From Rothia santali (GTDB lineage: Bacteria > Actinomycetota > Actinomycetes > Actinomycetales > Micrococcaceae), in the NCBI RefSeq assembly GCF_024199905.1, contig NZ_JANAFB010000017.1:1-64000 (forward strand): DNA of 64,000 bases. The letters are read 5' to 3'. A model generated the notes under the pieces. That model had not been told where the DNA came from and did no database searches. It saw only the letters and a program-made list of their open reading frames with translations. The stretch's first letter is position 1, and every line of letters begins with the position of its first letter. Made by a program: the position numbers and the translations under genes. Below are positions 34,284-43,100 of this stretch, piece after piece.

Positions 34284-35381
34284 ATGACCACCACCTTCAT
34301 GGACAGCGACTTCCTGCACGCCGACAAGATCGAACAGGCCCGCCCCTCCGACTTCACCGGCGTCCTCGAGGCCGCCAAGACCTTCAAGGCCGGCCTGACC
34401 GGCGGATTCCGCGCCAAGGCCAACCTGCAGGAGGCCTTCACCACCGCCGACTTCCCGAAGCTGCTCGCGCCCGCGCTCGGCATCGAGGCCCTCGACCTCT
34501 TCCGCGCCCACACCCCCGAATGGCAGGGCATCGTCGACACCGCCGGCGTCCCCGACTTCACCGAGAAGCCCTACGTCGGCCTCCACGACCTCGACGAGTT
34601 CGACGACGTCGCCCAGGGCGAGGAGTACAAGGGCGCGCCCCTGACCGAGACCGGATACAAGATCCAGGTCGGCAAGACCGGCCGCGCGATCGGCCTGACC
34701 TGGGAACTGAACCTCTCCCGCAACTGGTCCACCCTCGCCAAGCTGCCTCAGCGGCTGGCCTCCGCGGCGCGCCGGACCGAGGACGCCAAGGTCTTCGGCT
34801 GCCTCATCGACCCCCGCGGCGGGCCGTCCAAGACCCTGTTCACCGGGCCCTCCGCGCCCACCCGACTGCCGCTGACCTACGACAACCTCCTCACCGCGCT
34901 CGGCGCCCTGCGCCTGCGCAAGGGCGAGGACGGGCAGCTCATCGACGTCGACCGGTTCACCCTCGTGGTCCACCCCGCCCTGAAGACCGCCGCCGAGGCG
35001 ATCCTCAACATCACCGAGGTCCAGACCACCCAGGGCGGCACCGCGACCAAGACCGGCAACGGCGTGCGCGCCTCGATCGCCTCGCTCGTCGCGCCCCGGG
35101 CCCTGGCCAAGTACGACACCGCGAACAAGGCCGAGACCACCTGGTACCTGCTGCCCGAGCCCGGCTCCACGACGCCGGCGATCGCGAAGGTCAGCCTCGA
35201 CGGGCACGAGGAGCCGGACCTGCGCGTGAGCAACACCCAGGGCCTGCGCGCCGGCGGGGGCGGCCCGATCGACCCCATGCAGGGCTCCTTCAAGGACGAC
35301 ACCATCTGGTACCGCGGCCGGCACGTCACCGGCGGCGCCGCGCTCATGCCCTACGCGGTCTACGCCTCCCAGGGCTCCTGA
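34284..35381 (+). CDS. Major capsid protein
   Basis: A 365-residue shell protein of the HK97-like type, judged from size, position after scaffold and decoration genes, and sequence features: an N-terminal helical arm, then GIVDTAGVPDFTEKPYVGLH, EEYKGAPLTETGYKIQVGKT and a long P-domain-like helix region (LAKLPQRLASAARRTEDAKV). CTAGGAGAACC precedes the ATG. No covalent cross-link residues can be assigned. Confidence 0.88.
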   Translation: MTTTFMDSDFLHADKIEQARPSDFTGVLEAAKTFKAGLTGGFRAKANLQEAFTTADFPKLLAPALGIEALDLFRAHTPEWQGIVDTAGVPDFTEKPYVGLHDLDEFDDVAQGEEYKGAPLTETGYKIQVGKTGRAIGLTWELNLSRNWSTLAKLPQRLASAARRTEDAKVFGCLIDPRGGPSKTLFTGPSAPTRLPLTYDNLLTALGALRLRKGEDGQLIDVDRFTLVVHPALKTAAEAILNITEVQTTQGGTATKTGNGVRASIASLVAPRALAKYDTANKAETTWYLLPEPGSTTPAIAKVSLDGHEEPDLRVSNTQGLRAGGGGPIDPMQGSFKDDTIWYRGRHVTGGAALMPYAVYASQGS

Positions 35382-35416
35382 CCCGGGCGGGAACCCACCC
35401 AAGCCGAGGAGGCGCG

Positions 35417-35848
35417 ATGGACACCCAGCAGCCGTTCGGCGGCCCGGACCCGGCCCGGGCCGCCGCCGCGGACCACGGGGACACCCCGGACGACGTCGCC
35501 GACGTGCGCCTGCTCATCGGGGAACCGCGCCGGGACCGCTCCGAGCTGTTCGACCCCGAGCAGATCCGCCGGTTCCTGCGCCTGAGCGGCGGCTCCGTCA
35601 AACGGGCCGCCGCCCGGGCGCTGCTGAGCATCGCGGCCTCCGAGGTGCTGCTGTCCAAGAAGATCACCACCCAGGACCTCTCCACCGACGGACCCTCCGT
35701 GGCCGCCGAGCTGCGCGCCCAGGCCCGGGACCTGATCGCCGACGCCGACGCCGACGACGCCCGCACCGGCCCGGACGCCGCCTACGCCGCGTACATCCCC
35801 GCCGGCCCGCCCACCCGGCAGGAGGGGACCGAACGATGGGCGCCCTAG
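35417..35848 (+). CDS. Head-tail connector (adaptor) protein
   Basis: A 143-residue protein between capsid and head-completion genes. DVADVRLLIGEPRRDRSELF, then DPEQIRRFLRLSGGSVKRAA and ARALLSIAASEVLLSKKI form the helical pattern of gp6/gp15-type adaptors that bind the portal. GAGGAGG precedes the ATG; the end overlaps the next gene by 13 bases. Confidence 0.78.
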   Translation: MDTQQPFGGPDPARAAAADHGDTPDDVADVRLLIGEPRRDRSELFDPEQIRRFLRLSGGSVKRAAARALLSIAASEVLLSKKITTQDLSTDGPSVAAELRAQARDLIADADADDARTGPDAAYAAYIPAGPPTRQEGTERWAP

Positions 35849-36297
35849 ACCCCGACCGACCGCTCATCCCACCCGGCTGGCACGAGCACCACCGGCCGGT
35901 CGCCGAGGCCGCCTTCACCGCGAGATGCCGCATCTACCACCGCGTCCTCGACCCACCCGTGGGATTCGAGAGGGAGGACTGGGACCTCGTGGCCGAGGGC
36001 GCGCCCTGCCGCGTCCAGCAACTGAACTCCGGCGCCGCGGACCTCGGCATCGCCGCCGGCCAGATCGTCGGCGCGAAGCTCTACCGCATCTCCCTTCCCC
36101 TCGAGTGGGCCCACGAGATCACCGGCGGCGCCGCGAGCGCGCAGATCGTCATCACCGACACCCCGCGCTACGACCCCCAGCTGACGGGCCGCCGGTTCGA
36201 CGTCGTGCACGTCCTGCAGGGCACCGACCTGTGGCAGCGGGACCTGCTCTGCGTCGACGTCGAGACCCAGAACGGAGCGATGGACTATGGCGACTGA
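35836..36297 (+). CDS. Head-closure (stopper) protein, DUF6093-like
   Basis: A 153-residue protein with beta-rich sequence (CRIYHRVLDPPVGFEREDWD, PCRVQQLNSGAADLGIAAGQ, GRRFDVVHVLQGTDLWQRDL). Size, order and pattern match the stopper proteins of actinophages annotated DUF6093. It overlaps both neighbours. Confidence 0.72.
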   Translation: MGALDPDRPLIPPGWHEHHRPVAEAAFTARCRIYHRVLDPPVGFEREDWDLVAEGAPCRVQQLNSGAADLGIAAGQIVGAKLYRISLPLEWAHEITGGAASAQIVITDTPRYDPQLTGRRFDVVHVLQGTDLWQRDLLCVDVETQNGAMDYGD

Positions 36298-36631
36298 CAG
36301 CACCGAGCTCGCCGAGCTCGCCGGGGACCTGCGCGCCGGCGCCGCCCGGGTGGAGCGGGCCGTCCACGCCGCGACGGTCAAGGCCGGCGCGGACCTGCAG
36401 GCCCAGGCGCAGCGCCGGGCCCCCGTGGACACCGGGTACCTGCGGGCCTCCATCGCCGCGGAGAGCCCCGCCCCGGGCGAGGTCCTCGTCGGGCCCGGCG
36501 CGCATTACGGGATCTACCTGGAGTACGGGACCTCCCGGATGGCCGCCCGGCCGTACATGACGCCGGCGTTCGACGTCGTGGCCCCGGCCTACGAGCGCGC
36601 GATCGCCCAGGCGGGGGAGGCGCTGCTGTGA
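36287..36631 (+). CDS. HK97 gp10-like head-tail completion protein
   Basis: A 114-residue protein. The conserved APVDTGYLRASI motif and the later YGIYLEYGTSRMAARPYM block are characteristic of the HK97 gp10 family. It belongs to the neck assembly. Its start overlaps the stopper gene and its end the next GTG. Confidence 0.9.
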   Translation: MATDSTELAELAGDLRAGAARVERAVHAATVKAGADLQAQAQRRAPVDTGYLRASIAAESPAPGEVLVGPGAHYGIYLEYGTSRMAARPYMTPAFDVVAPAYERAIAQAGEALL

Positions 36632-37056
36632 GCGTCACCGCCGACGAGGCCCGGGAGCGGCTGCACCGGGCGCTGCGGGGCATCGACGGGCGCCTGCCGG
36701 TCTACACCGGCACCGTGGACCGGGCCGTGCCGACCCACCCCTCGGGAAGGATCCGGCCCTACGTGTGCCTGTGGGTCTCCCAGGGTGCCGCGGACCCGGC
36801 CATGGAGGCCCTCGACGCCCTGGCCGCCACCGGGGCGCGGCGGCTGCGGATCCACACGCAGCTGGTCGGCGCGGACGCCGCGAACGTCCACTGGCTGGCC
36901 GACCGGGTGGGCCCCGCGCTGACCAACCTGCGCGTGGGGGACCACGTGGTGAAGCCCGACGCCGAGCAGCACGCCCACGCGTTCATCATCACCGACACCG
37001 GCGTCACCCCGCCCCGGCAGTACCTGCCCCTGCTGTGGACCCTCGACCTTGACTGA
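36628..37056 (+). CDS. Tail terminator protein
   Basis: A 142-residue protein in the canonical terminator slot before the tail tube gene. It starts at GTG 36628, overlapping the previous stop. LPVYTGTVDRAVPTHPSGRI, RPYVCLWVSQ and a late alpha/beta segment fit the family that caps the finished tail tube. Confidence 0.72.
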   Translation: MSVTADEARERLHRALRGIDGRLPVYTGTVDRAVPTHPSGRIRPYVCLWVSQGAADPAMEALDALAATGARRLRIHTQLVGADAANVHWLADRVGPALTNLRVGDHVVKPDAEQHAHAFIITDTGVTPPRQYLPLLWTLDLD

Positions 37057-37097
37057 CCCCCATCCGCCACCCCCCGATCCGACGAAGGAGACCACCC

Positions 37098-37379
37098 ATG
37101 GCCATCGTGCCCATGCGCACCACAGACGGCGAGACCATCTACCGGCCCGAGGAGCACCTCGAGCTGTTCCCGGAGCTCGTGAGCCCGCTGCCGGCGGGAG
37201 GCGACGCGGCGACCACCGTGACGGCCGACGCCGCCGGGGCCGCGGCGAAGGACGCGGTCACCGCCGCGACCGGGCCGGCCGCCCCCGGAACCGACCCGGC
37301 CGCCGGCGCCGGCGAGCCCGGAACCAGCCCGCGCGCCGGCCGCAGACCCGCCAAGACCACCGAGAAGGAGGCACACTGA
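37098..37379 (+). CDS. Hypothetical neck/tail protein (93 aa)
   Basis: A conserved-looking N-terminus (VPMRTTDGETIYRPEEHLEL) is followed by an Ala/Gly/Thr-rich disordered tail. GAAGGAG precedes the ATG, and the stop abuts the tube gene. Similar short genes precede the major tail gene in many actinophages; no role is assigned. Confidence 0.6.
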   Translation: MAIVPMRTTDGETIYRPEEHLELFPELVSPLPAGGDAATTVTADAAGAAAKDAVTAATGPAAPGTDPAAGAGEPGTSPRAGRRPAKTTEKEAH

Positions 37380-37958
37380 ATGACCATCCTGACCGCGGCC
37401 ACCGCCGCCCCGCAGATCCTGCCCCCGAAGACCCTCGCCGACGCCAAGATCCGCCTGACCTACTGCACCTACCTCTCCGACCCCGAGAACCCCACCATCG
37501 CCGAGCTCAACGCCGGCATTGACCTGTCCCAGCGCGTGCTGAAGGCCGACTACCGGCTCTCGGCTACGGCTTCCGAGACCGTGGACGACCAGGCCGCCCT
37601 GAGCGACGAGTCCAACCCCGTGGTGCTGGGCCCCTCCAACTACGAGGGGCTCATCAGCATCTTCCGCTGGTTCGACCCCACCCACCTCGGCCGCCACGAC
37701 ACCCTCGGCGACATCGCCTTCCAGGCCCTGAAGGACAAGGGCACCGGCGGGTACATGGTCGCCCGGGAGACCGGCAAGCGGTTCGACGCCGCCTGGGAGG
37801 CCACCGACGAGGTCGACGTCTACGAGATCCTCACCGACACCCCGCAGAAGCCCACCGACAACGGTGGCTTCATCCGCCGCACCGTGCCGCTGAACCCGCA
37901 GCGGGCCTGGCAGAACCGGGCCGTGCGCCCCGCGGTGACCTCGACCGGCGGGCGGTAG
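37380..37958 (+). CDS. Major tail tube protein
   Basis: A 192-residue protein placed just upstream of the tail chaperone. The sequence is beta-rich with LPPKTLADAKIRLTYCTYLS, RVLKADYRLSATASETVDDQ, then GYMVARETGKRFD and DEVDVYEILTDTP, in keeping with tube proteins of long-tailed actinophages. AAGGAGG precedes the ATG. A strong hairpin follows the gene. Confidence 0.82.
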   Translation: MTILTAATAAPQILPPKTLADAKIRLTYCTYLSDPENPTIAELNAGIDLSQRVLKADYRLSATASETVDDQAALSDESNPVVLGPSNYEGLISIFRWFDPTHLGRHDTLGDIAFQALKDKGTGGYMVARETGKRFDAAWEATDEVDVYEILTDTPQKPTDNGGFIRRTVPLNPQRAWQNRAVRPAVTSTGGR

Positions 37959-37999
37959 CCCCGCCGCGCGGCCGCCCACCGCACGGCCCCCTCACCCGT

Positions 38000-38034
38000 G
38001 CCCGCCGCCCGGCGTCCTCTCCCGGGCGGCGGGC
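38000..38034 (+). terminator. Strong GC hairpin after the tail tube gene
   Basis: A perfect 13-bp stem (GCCCGCCGCCCGG with its complement) and an 8-9 base loop, without a T run. It may attenuate late transcription after the highly expressed tube gene. Confidence 0.6.
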
Positions 38035-38122
38035 CGCCCACCCCGTGACAGAACGAACCGGCGTCGGCGGCGCCGCGAACCGACCCGCCCCGCCCCGCCC
38101 CCAGAACGGAGAACCATCGGCC

Positions 38123-38725
38123 ATGACCGACAGCACCACCCCCGAGACCCTCGCCGCCCGCGCGCTCACCGATCAGGCCCGGCCCGCCGAGCATTCGGCC
38201 CCTGATGCCGAGACCTTCGACCTCGGCGACTGGCTGACCGGCGGCACGGAGCACCGCCTGCGCGAGGTCGTGACCGTCTACCGCGATGCGCACCTGGCCG
38301 CCGACGTCGAACGCATCGAGGCCGCCATGAAGCGCGCCGAGGAGGCGCCGGAGGGCATGGAGTCCATGGGCGACGCCGGCGCCGGCGAGCTCGAACGGGA
38401 GAAGCAGCGGCTGCTCGAGCGGATGGAGGCGGCGAAGGCGGAGGTCGAGCTGTACGCGCTGATCGAGCCCGAGCTGGCCGAGATCCGCGCCGAGCTGGGG
38501 GAGAAGCCGAAGGACTACAACTACCACCAGGACATGGACTACTGGTACCGGATCCTGGCCCGGGCCGCCCGGCTGCAGGGCCGGGCCCTGGAACCGGAGC
38601 AGTGGGCCGCCCTGCACCGGACGATCGGGGCGCAGTTCGCCGCGATCATCCTGCGGTACCAGGCGGCGCAGCAGATCGACGTGACGCCCCGATTTCGCCG
38701 CGGACGCCCTGGCGAGCGGCCGTAA
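38123..38725 (+). CDS. Tail assembly chaperone, short form (gpG-like)
   Basis: A 200-residue acidic helical protein directly before the tape measure module. ATG 38123 is preferred; an upstream extension is low-complexity. Helical segments (LREVVTVYRDAHLAADVERI, then LERMEAAKAEVELYALIEPE) fit chaperones that coat the tape measure during tail assembly. Near its end, ACG-CCC-C offers a slippery site linking to the downstream frame (38691-39071). Confidence 0.78.
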   Translation: MTDSTTPETLAARALTDQARPAEHSAPDAETFDLGDWLTGGTEHRLREVVTVYRDAHLAADVERIEAAMKRAEEAPEGMESMGDAGAGELEREKQRLLERMEAAKAEVELYALIEPELAEIRAELGEKPKDYNYHQDMDYWYRILARAARLQGRALEPEQWAALHRTIGAQFAAIILRYQAAQQIDVTPRFRRGRPGERP

Positions 38726-39071
38726 CCCCGGGGTCCTGCTGGCGCTGAAGACCGGCCGGGCGTGGGGGAAGCCGCCCGGGTTCTTCCTCGGCTCCGGCGA
38801 GGCCTGGAGCGTCCGGGACCGGATCGCGGCGCTCGCCTTCCAGATCGTCGAGCTCGAGCGGTGCCCCGAGTGCGGGAACCCGGTCTCCGTGTGCCGGGAT
38901 CCGGGGATGTCCGGGCGGTTCCGGGTCGAGACGCAGACGTGCTTCGCGAAGGAGGCCGTGGAGTCCGCGCAGCGGGACATCAAGGAGCCGGCGCCGGGTC
39001 AGGTGCTCATCGCGGTGCGGGAGGATCCTGCTGAGCAGACGGGGACGGCGTTTGGGGCTGCTCCGTGGTGA
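38691..39071 (+). CDS. Tail assembly chaperone frameshift extension (gpGT-like)
   Basis: An open frame of 126 codons without its own start. Reading ACG CCC, skipping one C (38690), then GAT TTC joins QQIDVTP to DFAADALASG smoothly; the fused protein would be 315 residues. The extension has a Cys pair (LERCPECGNPVSVC) and ends FGAAPW. A +1 shift at CCC-C explains it best. The last 65 bases overlap the minus-strand gene at 39007. Remnants of this ending recur at 60.45 and 62.58 kb. Confidence 0.72.
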   Translation, partial: DFAADALASGRNPGVLLALKTGRAWGKPPGFFLGSGEAWSVRDRIAALAFQIVELERCPECGNPVSVCRDPGMSGRFRVETQTCFAKEAVESAQRDIKEPAPGQVLIAVREDPAEQTGTAFGAAPW

Positions 39072-39276
39072 CGGGCTGGGCGGGCAGACCGCGTCCTATG
39101 TAGGTTCCCGTGCACACCGCTGTTGTACCGATGATGAAGACAATCAGACTGGTGAAGCCGAAATCGATGTCCCAGGCCCAGCTGGAGAAGTTCATGGCCG
39201 CGCCGATGAAGAAGAGGGCCATGCCCCATCCCTGCAGGTGTTTGCGCCACCTGATACGCCGTGTGACATCGCTCAT
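39007..39276 (-). CDS. Small membrane protein 'a' of the tail-module moron cassette (89 aa)
   Basis: Two hydrophobic segments (GMALFFIGAAMNFSSWAW and LIVFIIGTTAVCTGTYI) separated by the motif WDIDFGF, with a basic N-terminus and a Pro/Gln-rich tail (TTEQPQTPSPSAQQDPPAPR). The tail is coded antisense to the end of the chaperone gene. TATGCT stands exactly 6 bases before the ATG with no ribosome site, so the mRNA is probably leaderless. A same-length relative is at 62586-62855 and a dead copy at 60527-60784. Function unknown. Confidence 0.75.
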   Translation of the reverse strand: MSDVTRRIRWRKHLQGWGMALFFIGAAMNFSSWAWDIDFGFTSLIVFIIGTTAVCTGTYIGRGLPAQPVTTEQPQTPSPSAQQDPPAPR

Positions 39277-39282
39277 AGACTG

Positions 39283-39288
39283 AGCATA
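39283..39288 (-). promoter_or_regulatory. -10 box (TATGCT) of protein 'a'
   Basis: TATGCT, 6 bases before ATG 39276 on the minus strand. The same hexamer and spacing precede the genes starting at 53901 and 62855. Confidence 0.6.
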
Positions 39289-39356
39289 GAGGCGAGGTGC
39301 GCGCTGAACCTAGGGCCCCGGCTTCGCGGGATGGGCCGGGGATCCTCGGCTGGGAA

Positions 39357-39623
39357 TCACCGCTCGATCTGTGGCGCACCTTCGTTCCGGAGGGCAATTC
39401 CGTCGGCGGGCTCCCGGGTGGCCGCGATGCGCTTGAGGTACCCGATGACGATCAGCACGACGCCGAGACCGGCCGGCGGGATCAGCAGCAGCACCAGCCC
39501 CAGCAATGCCAGGCCGTAGAACCAGGCCAAGACCAGCAGGCCGAGGAACGCGAGAGCGGTCAACGCGAGGACCACGATGCCCGCGATGATCAGTCCCCGG
39601 CCGGGCAGCCGTCGTTCAGTCAT
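39357..39623 (-). CDS. Small membrane protein 'b' of the moron cassette (88 aa)
   Basis: Nearly all of residues 10-65 is hydrophobic (for example GLIIAGIVVLALTALAFLGL and LLLIPPAGLGVVLIVIGYL), giving two or three membrane passes, followed by LKRIAATREP. The ending IGYLKRIAATR closely matches IGYLQRIAAAR in protein 'c', so the two are paralogues. The start overlaps the end of 'c'. A decayed copy lies at 61414-61708. Confidence 0.75.
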   Translation of the reverse strand: MTERRLPGRGLIIAGIVVLALTALAFLGLLVLAWFYGLALLGLVLLLIPPAGLGVVLIVIGYLKRIAATREPADGIALRNEGAPQIER

Positions 39624-39840
39624 GGCGCACCCGTTCGGAGTCCCGGGCCGCCGCGATGCGCTGGAGGTAGCCGATGAGCATGAAGATCGGCCCGGCGATG
39701 CACAGCAGGATCACCGGCAGTCCGGGCACGCCCCCGCCGAGGGCTGTCGCCACCCCGAGGATCAGCGCGATCAAGAGGTAGGCGATGCCGAAGCCAAGCA
39801 TGGTGTCCCCGGGGAGTCGCTTCTGCTGTGCGCGTGCCAT
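39616..39840 (-). CDS. Small membrane protein 'c' of the moron cassette (74 aa)
   Basis: Two hydrophobic segments (GFGIAYLLIALILGVATAL and LPVILLCIAGPIFMLIGYL) and the paralogous tail motif LQRIAAARDSE. Its ATG directly follows the stop of 'd' and its stop overlaps the start of 'b', so d-c-b form one operon. Its 3' end sequence is also found beside the dead copy of 'b' near 61.71 kb. Confidence 0.75.
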   Translation of the reverse strand: MARAQQKRLPGDTMLGFGIAYLLIALILGVATALGGGVPGLPVILLCIAGPIFMLIGYLQRIAAARDSERVRHD

Positions 39841-40095
39841 TCAATGCTCCTTCGACGATTCGACACGGGTCGCCTCCGCGCCCATCCACGCCGTGACCAG
39901 CCGGGTGAGCCGGGCGAGGTATCCCAGCCCGGCCAGCAGGATGGCCAAGGTCCCCGCCCCGACCGGCGCGGCGGAGGGCTTCTCGAACGTGAGCGCGGTG
40001 AACAGCGTCAGCACCGCGAAGGCACCGATCAGGGCGCTGGCACAGAAGAGCAGGGTCTCGGACAGGGTGCGGGTGGGCACTGGCGGGTCAGTCAT
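39841..40095 (-). CDS. Small membrane protein 'd' of the moron cassette (84 aa)
   Basis: Two hydrophobic segments (LLFCASALIGAFAVLTLF and GAGTLAILLAGLGYLARL), the second ending in a weak form of the family motif (LGYLARLTR), and a charged tail. It is the first gene of the d-c-b operon. TACTCT stands 6 bases before the ATG without a ribosome site. The ATG is 24 bases from the divergent tape measure start, and the promoter overlaps that gene's ribosome site. Confidence 0.75.
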   Translation of the reverse strand: MTDPPVPTRTLSETLLFCASALIGAFAVLTLFTALTFEKPSAAPVGAGTLAILLAGLGYLARLTRLVTAWMGAEATRVESSKEH

Positions 40096-40101
40096 GGCAA
40101 C

Positions 40102-40107
40102 AGAGTA
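40102..40107 (-). promoter_or_regulatory. -10 box (TACTCT) of the d-c-b operon
   Basis: TACTCT, 6 bases before ATG 40095 on the minus strand. It adjoins the GAGGTGAT ribosome site of the tape measure gene on the other strand. Confidence 0.55.
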
Positions 40108-40119
40108 GAGGTGATTCGG

Positions 40120-43100
40120 GTGGCAGATCGCAGCGTCACGATCCGTTTGAAGGCCGAGATCTCGGCGTTCAAGGCCGCGATGGCCGAGGCGGCGTCGGCG
40201 TCGAAATCCGCGGCTGCGCAGATCGATCAGGCGTTTGCCAAGGTCGGGGCGCAGGGAGCCGAGGGCGCGCAGCGTGCCGGGGACGCCTACCGGCGGGCCG
40301 GAACTGATGCCGCGAGCTCGGCACAGGGGATTGGTGAGGCCTACGGCGCGGCTGGCGTTCGCGCAGGTGAAGCCGCCGAGGGGGTTAAGTCCCCCTGGGC
40401 CGACGCCGGCGATACCGCGGAGAAGTCCGCCGACGGAGTGGGCCAGGCCTACGACGTCGCCGGCGCTGAAGCAAAGGCCGCAGCTGACGGGATCAAGCCC
40501 GGATGGGAGCAGGCCGGTGACGCTGCCGCGCAGTCAGCGGACGGCGTCGGCCAAGCGTACGACGAGGCCGGTGATGCCGCGGCCGCCGCGGCTCAGGACG
40601 TCCGCCCGCCCTGGGAGCAGGCGGGAGATTCTGCCGAGCACTCCGCCGACGGCGTGGGCGAGGCCTACGACCAGGCGGGCGACCAGGCCGCGGCCGCCGC
40701 GCACGACGTCGCCGAGCCCTGGAACCAGGCCGGCACGACCGCCGAGAGCTCCGCCGACGGGGTCGGCCAGGCCTACGCCGAGGCCGGCGCCGACGCCGCG
40801 AACGCCGCCGACGGCGTCGCCACCCCGTGGGAGCAGGCCGGCCAGGCGGGGGAGCAGGCCGGCCACAAGACCGGGCAGTCCTTCGACGAGGCCGGGACCA
40901 AGGCCGAGGGCGCCGGCGAGCGCGCCGGCTCCGTCTGGGCCAGCATGGGGTCCTCGGTGACCGGGTCGATCAACGGCGTGATCGCCAAGCAGCGCGAGCA
41001 CTCCGCCGAGTGGGACACGATCGCCAACCGCTCGGCCATCGCCGGCGGCGCGGTGGTGGGCGCCGTCGGGCTGGTGGTGAAGTCTGCGATGTCTTGGGAG
41101 TCCGCGTGGGCCGGGGTGACCAAGACGGTCGACGGGACGCCGCAGCAGCTCAAGGCCGTGGAGGACGGGCTGCGCGGCATGGCCCGGGAGCTGCCGGCCT
41201 CGCACCAGGATCTGGCCGCGGTGGCCGAGGCGGCCGGGCAGCTCGGGGTGCAGACCCCGCATGTCCTGGCGTTCACCCGGACCATGATCGACATGGGGGA
41301 GTCCACCAACCTCTCCGCCGAGGACGCCGCGACCAGCATCGCGCGGTTCACCAACATCATGGGCACCGTCGGCGAGGTCGGGGAGTCCGCCTACTCCCGG
41401 GTGGGGTCCGCGCTGGTGCGGCTGGGCAACAACTTCGCGACCACGGAGCGGGAGATCGTGGAGATGTCCCTGCGCCTGGCCGGCGCCGGGGCGCAGATGA
41501 ACATGACCGAGGGCGACGTGCTCGGGATCGCCGCGGCCATGTCCTCGGTGGGCATCGAGGCCGAGGCGGGCGGCACCGCCATGTCCATGTCGCTGAAGAA
41601 GATCGACAACGCGGTGCGCACCAGCTCGACCGAGCTGGAGACCTTCGCGCGGATCTCCGGGACGTCGGCGGAGGAGTTCACGAACACGTGGCGGGAGAAC
41701 CCCGCCCAGGCCCTGGACTCCTTCGTGCAGGGGCTCGGACGGGTGAAGGACGAGGGCGGGTCGGTCTCGCAGGTCCTCACCGAGCTGGGGATCCGGGGGA
41801 TCCGCGAGCAGGACGCGTTCCTGCGCCTGGCGGGAGCCTCCGACATCCTCACCAGCTCGCTTCACCAGAGCAACGACGGATTCCGGGAGAACATCGACCG
41901 CGTGGAGGAGGCCGGGAAGCGGTACGAGACCACCGAGTCCCGGGCCCGCATCGCGTGGAACTCGATCCAGGACGCCGCGGTCACCGCCGGCGCGGCGATC
42001 CTGCCCGCGGTGGCCGGCATGGCCGATGCCCTGGCCGGGCTGGCCGGGTGGTTCAGCAGTCTGCCCCAGCCCGTCATGGGGACGGTCGTCGCCATCGCGG
42101 GGCTCGCCGGCGCGGCCGCCCTGGCCGTCGGCGGCGGGATGAAGCTCATCGCGTGGCTGGCCCAGACCAAGGCGGCGCTGGACACCCTCGGGGTCGCCAC
42201 CACCGGGCTCGGCGGGAAGCTGAGCAAGGTCGGCAAGTACGCGGCCGGGGCCGCCGCCGGATTCGCGGTCCTGCAGGGCCTCGGCGCCGTATTCAGCCGC
42301 GACGACGTGCTCTCGGTGGACCAGATGACCAACGCCATGTCCGGGGCGGAGTTCAACGTCAGCCGGCTCGACGACGCGTTCCGCAACGCCGACTTCGTCA
42401 ACGGCCGCGGCCGCTGGTCCCTCGAGGGGACGGTGTCCGGCATCGACGGGATCGGCAGCGCCATCGCCCGCATCAACGACAGCGGCGGCGTCGACCACCT
42501 GACCCGGGTCATGGGCGGGCTGACGGCGTCGACCCCGGCGGTGGGGAAGCTGGCCAAGAGCCTGGGCAACGTCGACGAATCACTCGCCGGGATGTTCCGG
42601 GACGGGAACACCGAACGCGCGGCCCAGGCCTTCCGATCCATCGCGGAGGAGGCCGAGAAGTCCGGGGTGCCGCTCGAGGTCACCGCCAAGCTGTTCCCGC
42701 AGCTGCGCGACGCGGTCATCCAGTACGCCAACAGCCTCAACGTGACCCTCACGCCCCAGGAGCAGCTGCAGGCCATGATGGGCGATCTGCCGCCGAAGCT
42801 GCTGGACGCGGCCGAGTCGGCGCAGGCGGCCGGCGGCGGGCTCGAGGGCGCCGCCGGTGCCATGGGCCTGCTCGGAGGGGAGGCCGCGGACACCCAGAAG
42901 ACCCTGGACGACGTCATGCAGAGCCTGCGCCAGCTCGGGGAGATCAACATGACCGCCGCCGAGGCGACCGGTGCCTATCACGAGTCCCTGCGCGAGCTGC
43001 ACGGCGCCCTGGCGGAGAACGCCTTCGCCTTCGACGAGGCCACCGGCATGCTCGACACCACCACCGAGAGCGGGTACGCCGCGCAGAAGGCGTTCAACGA

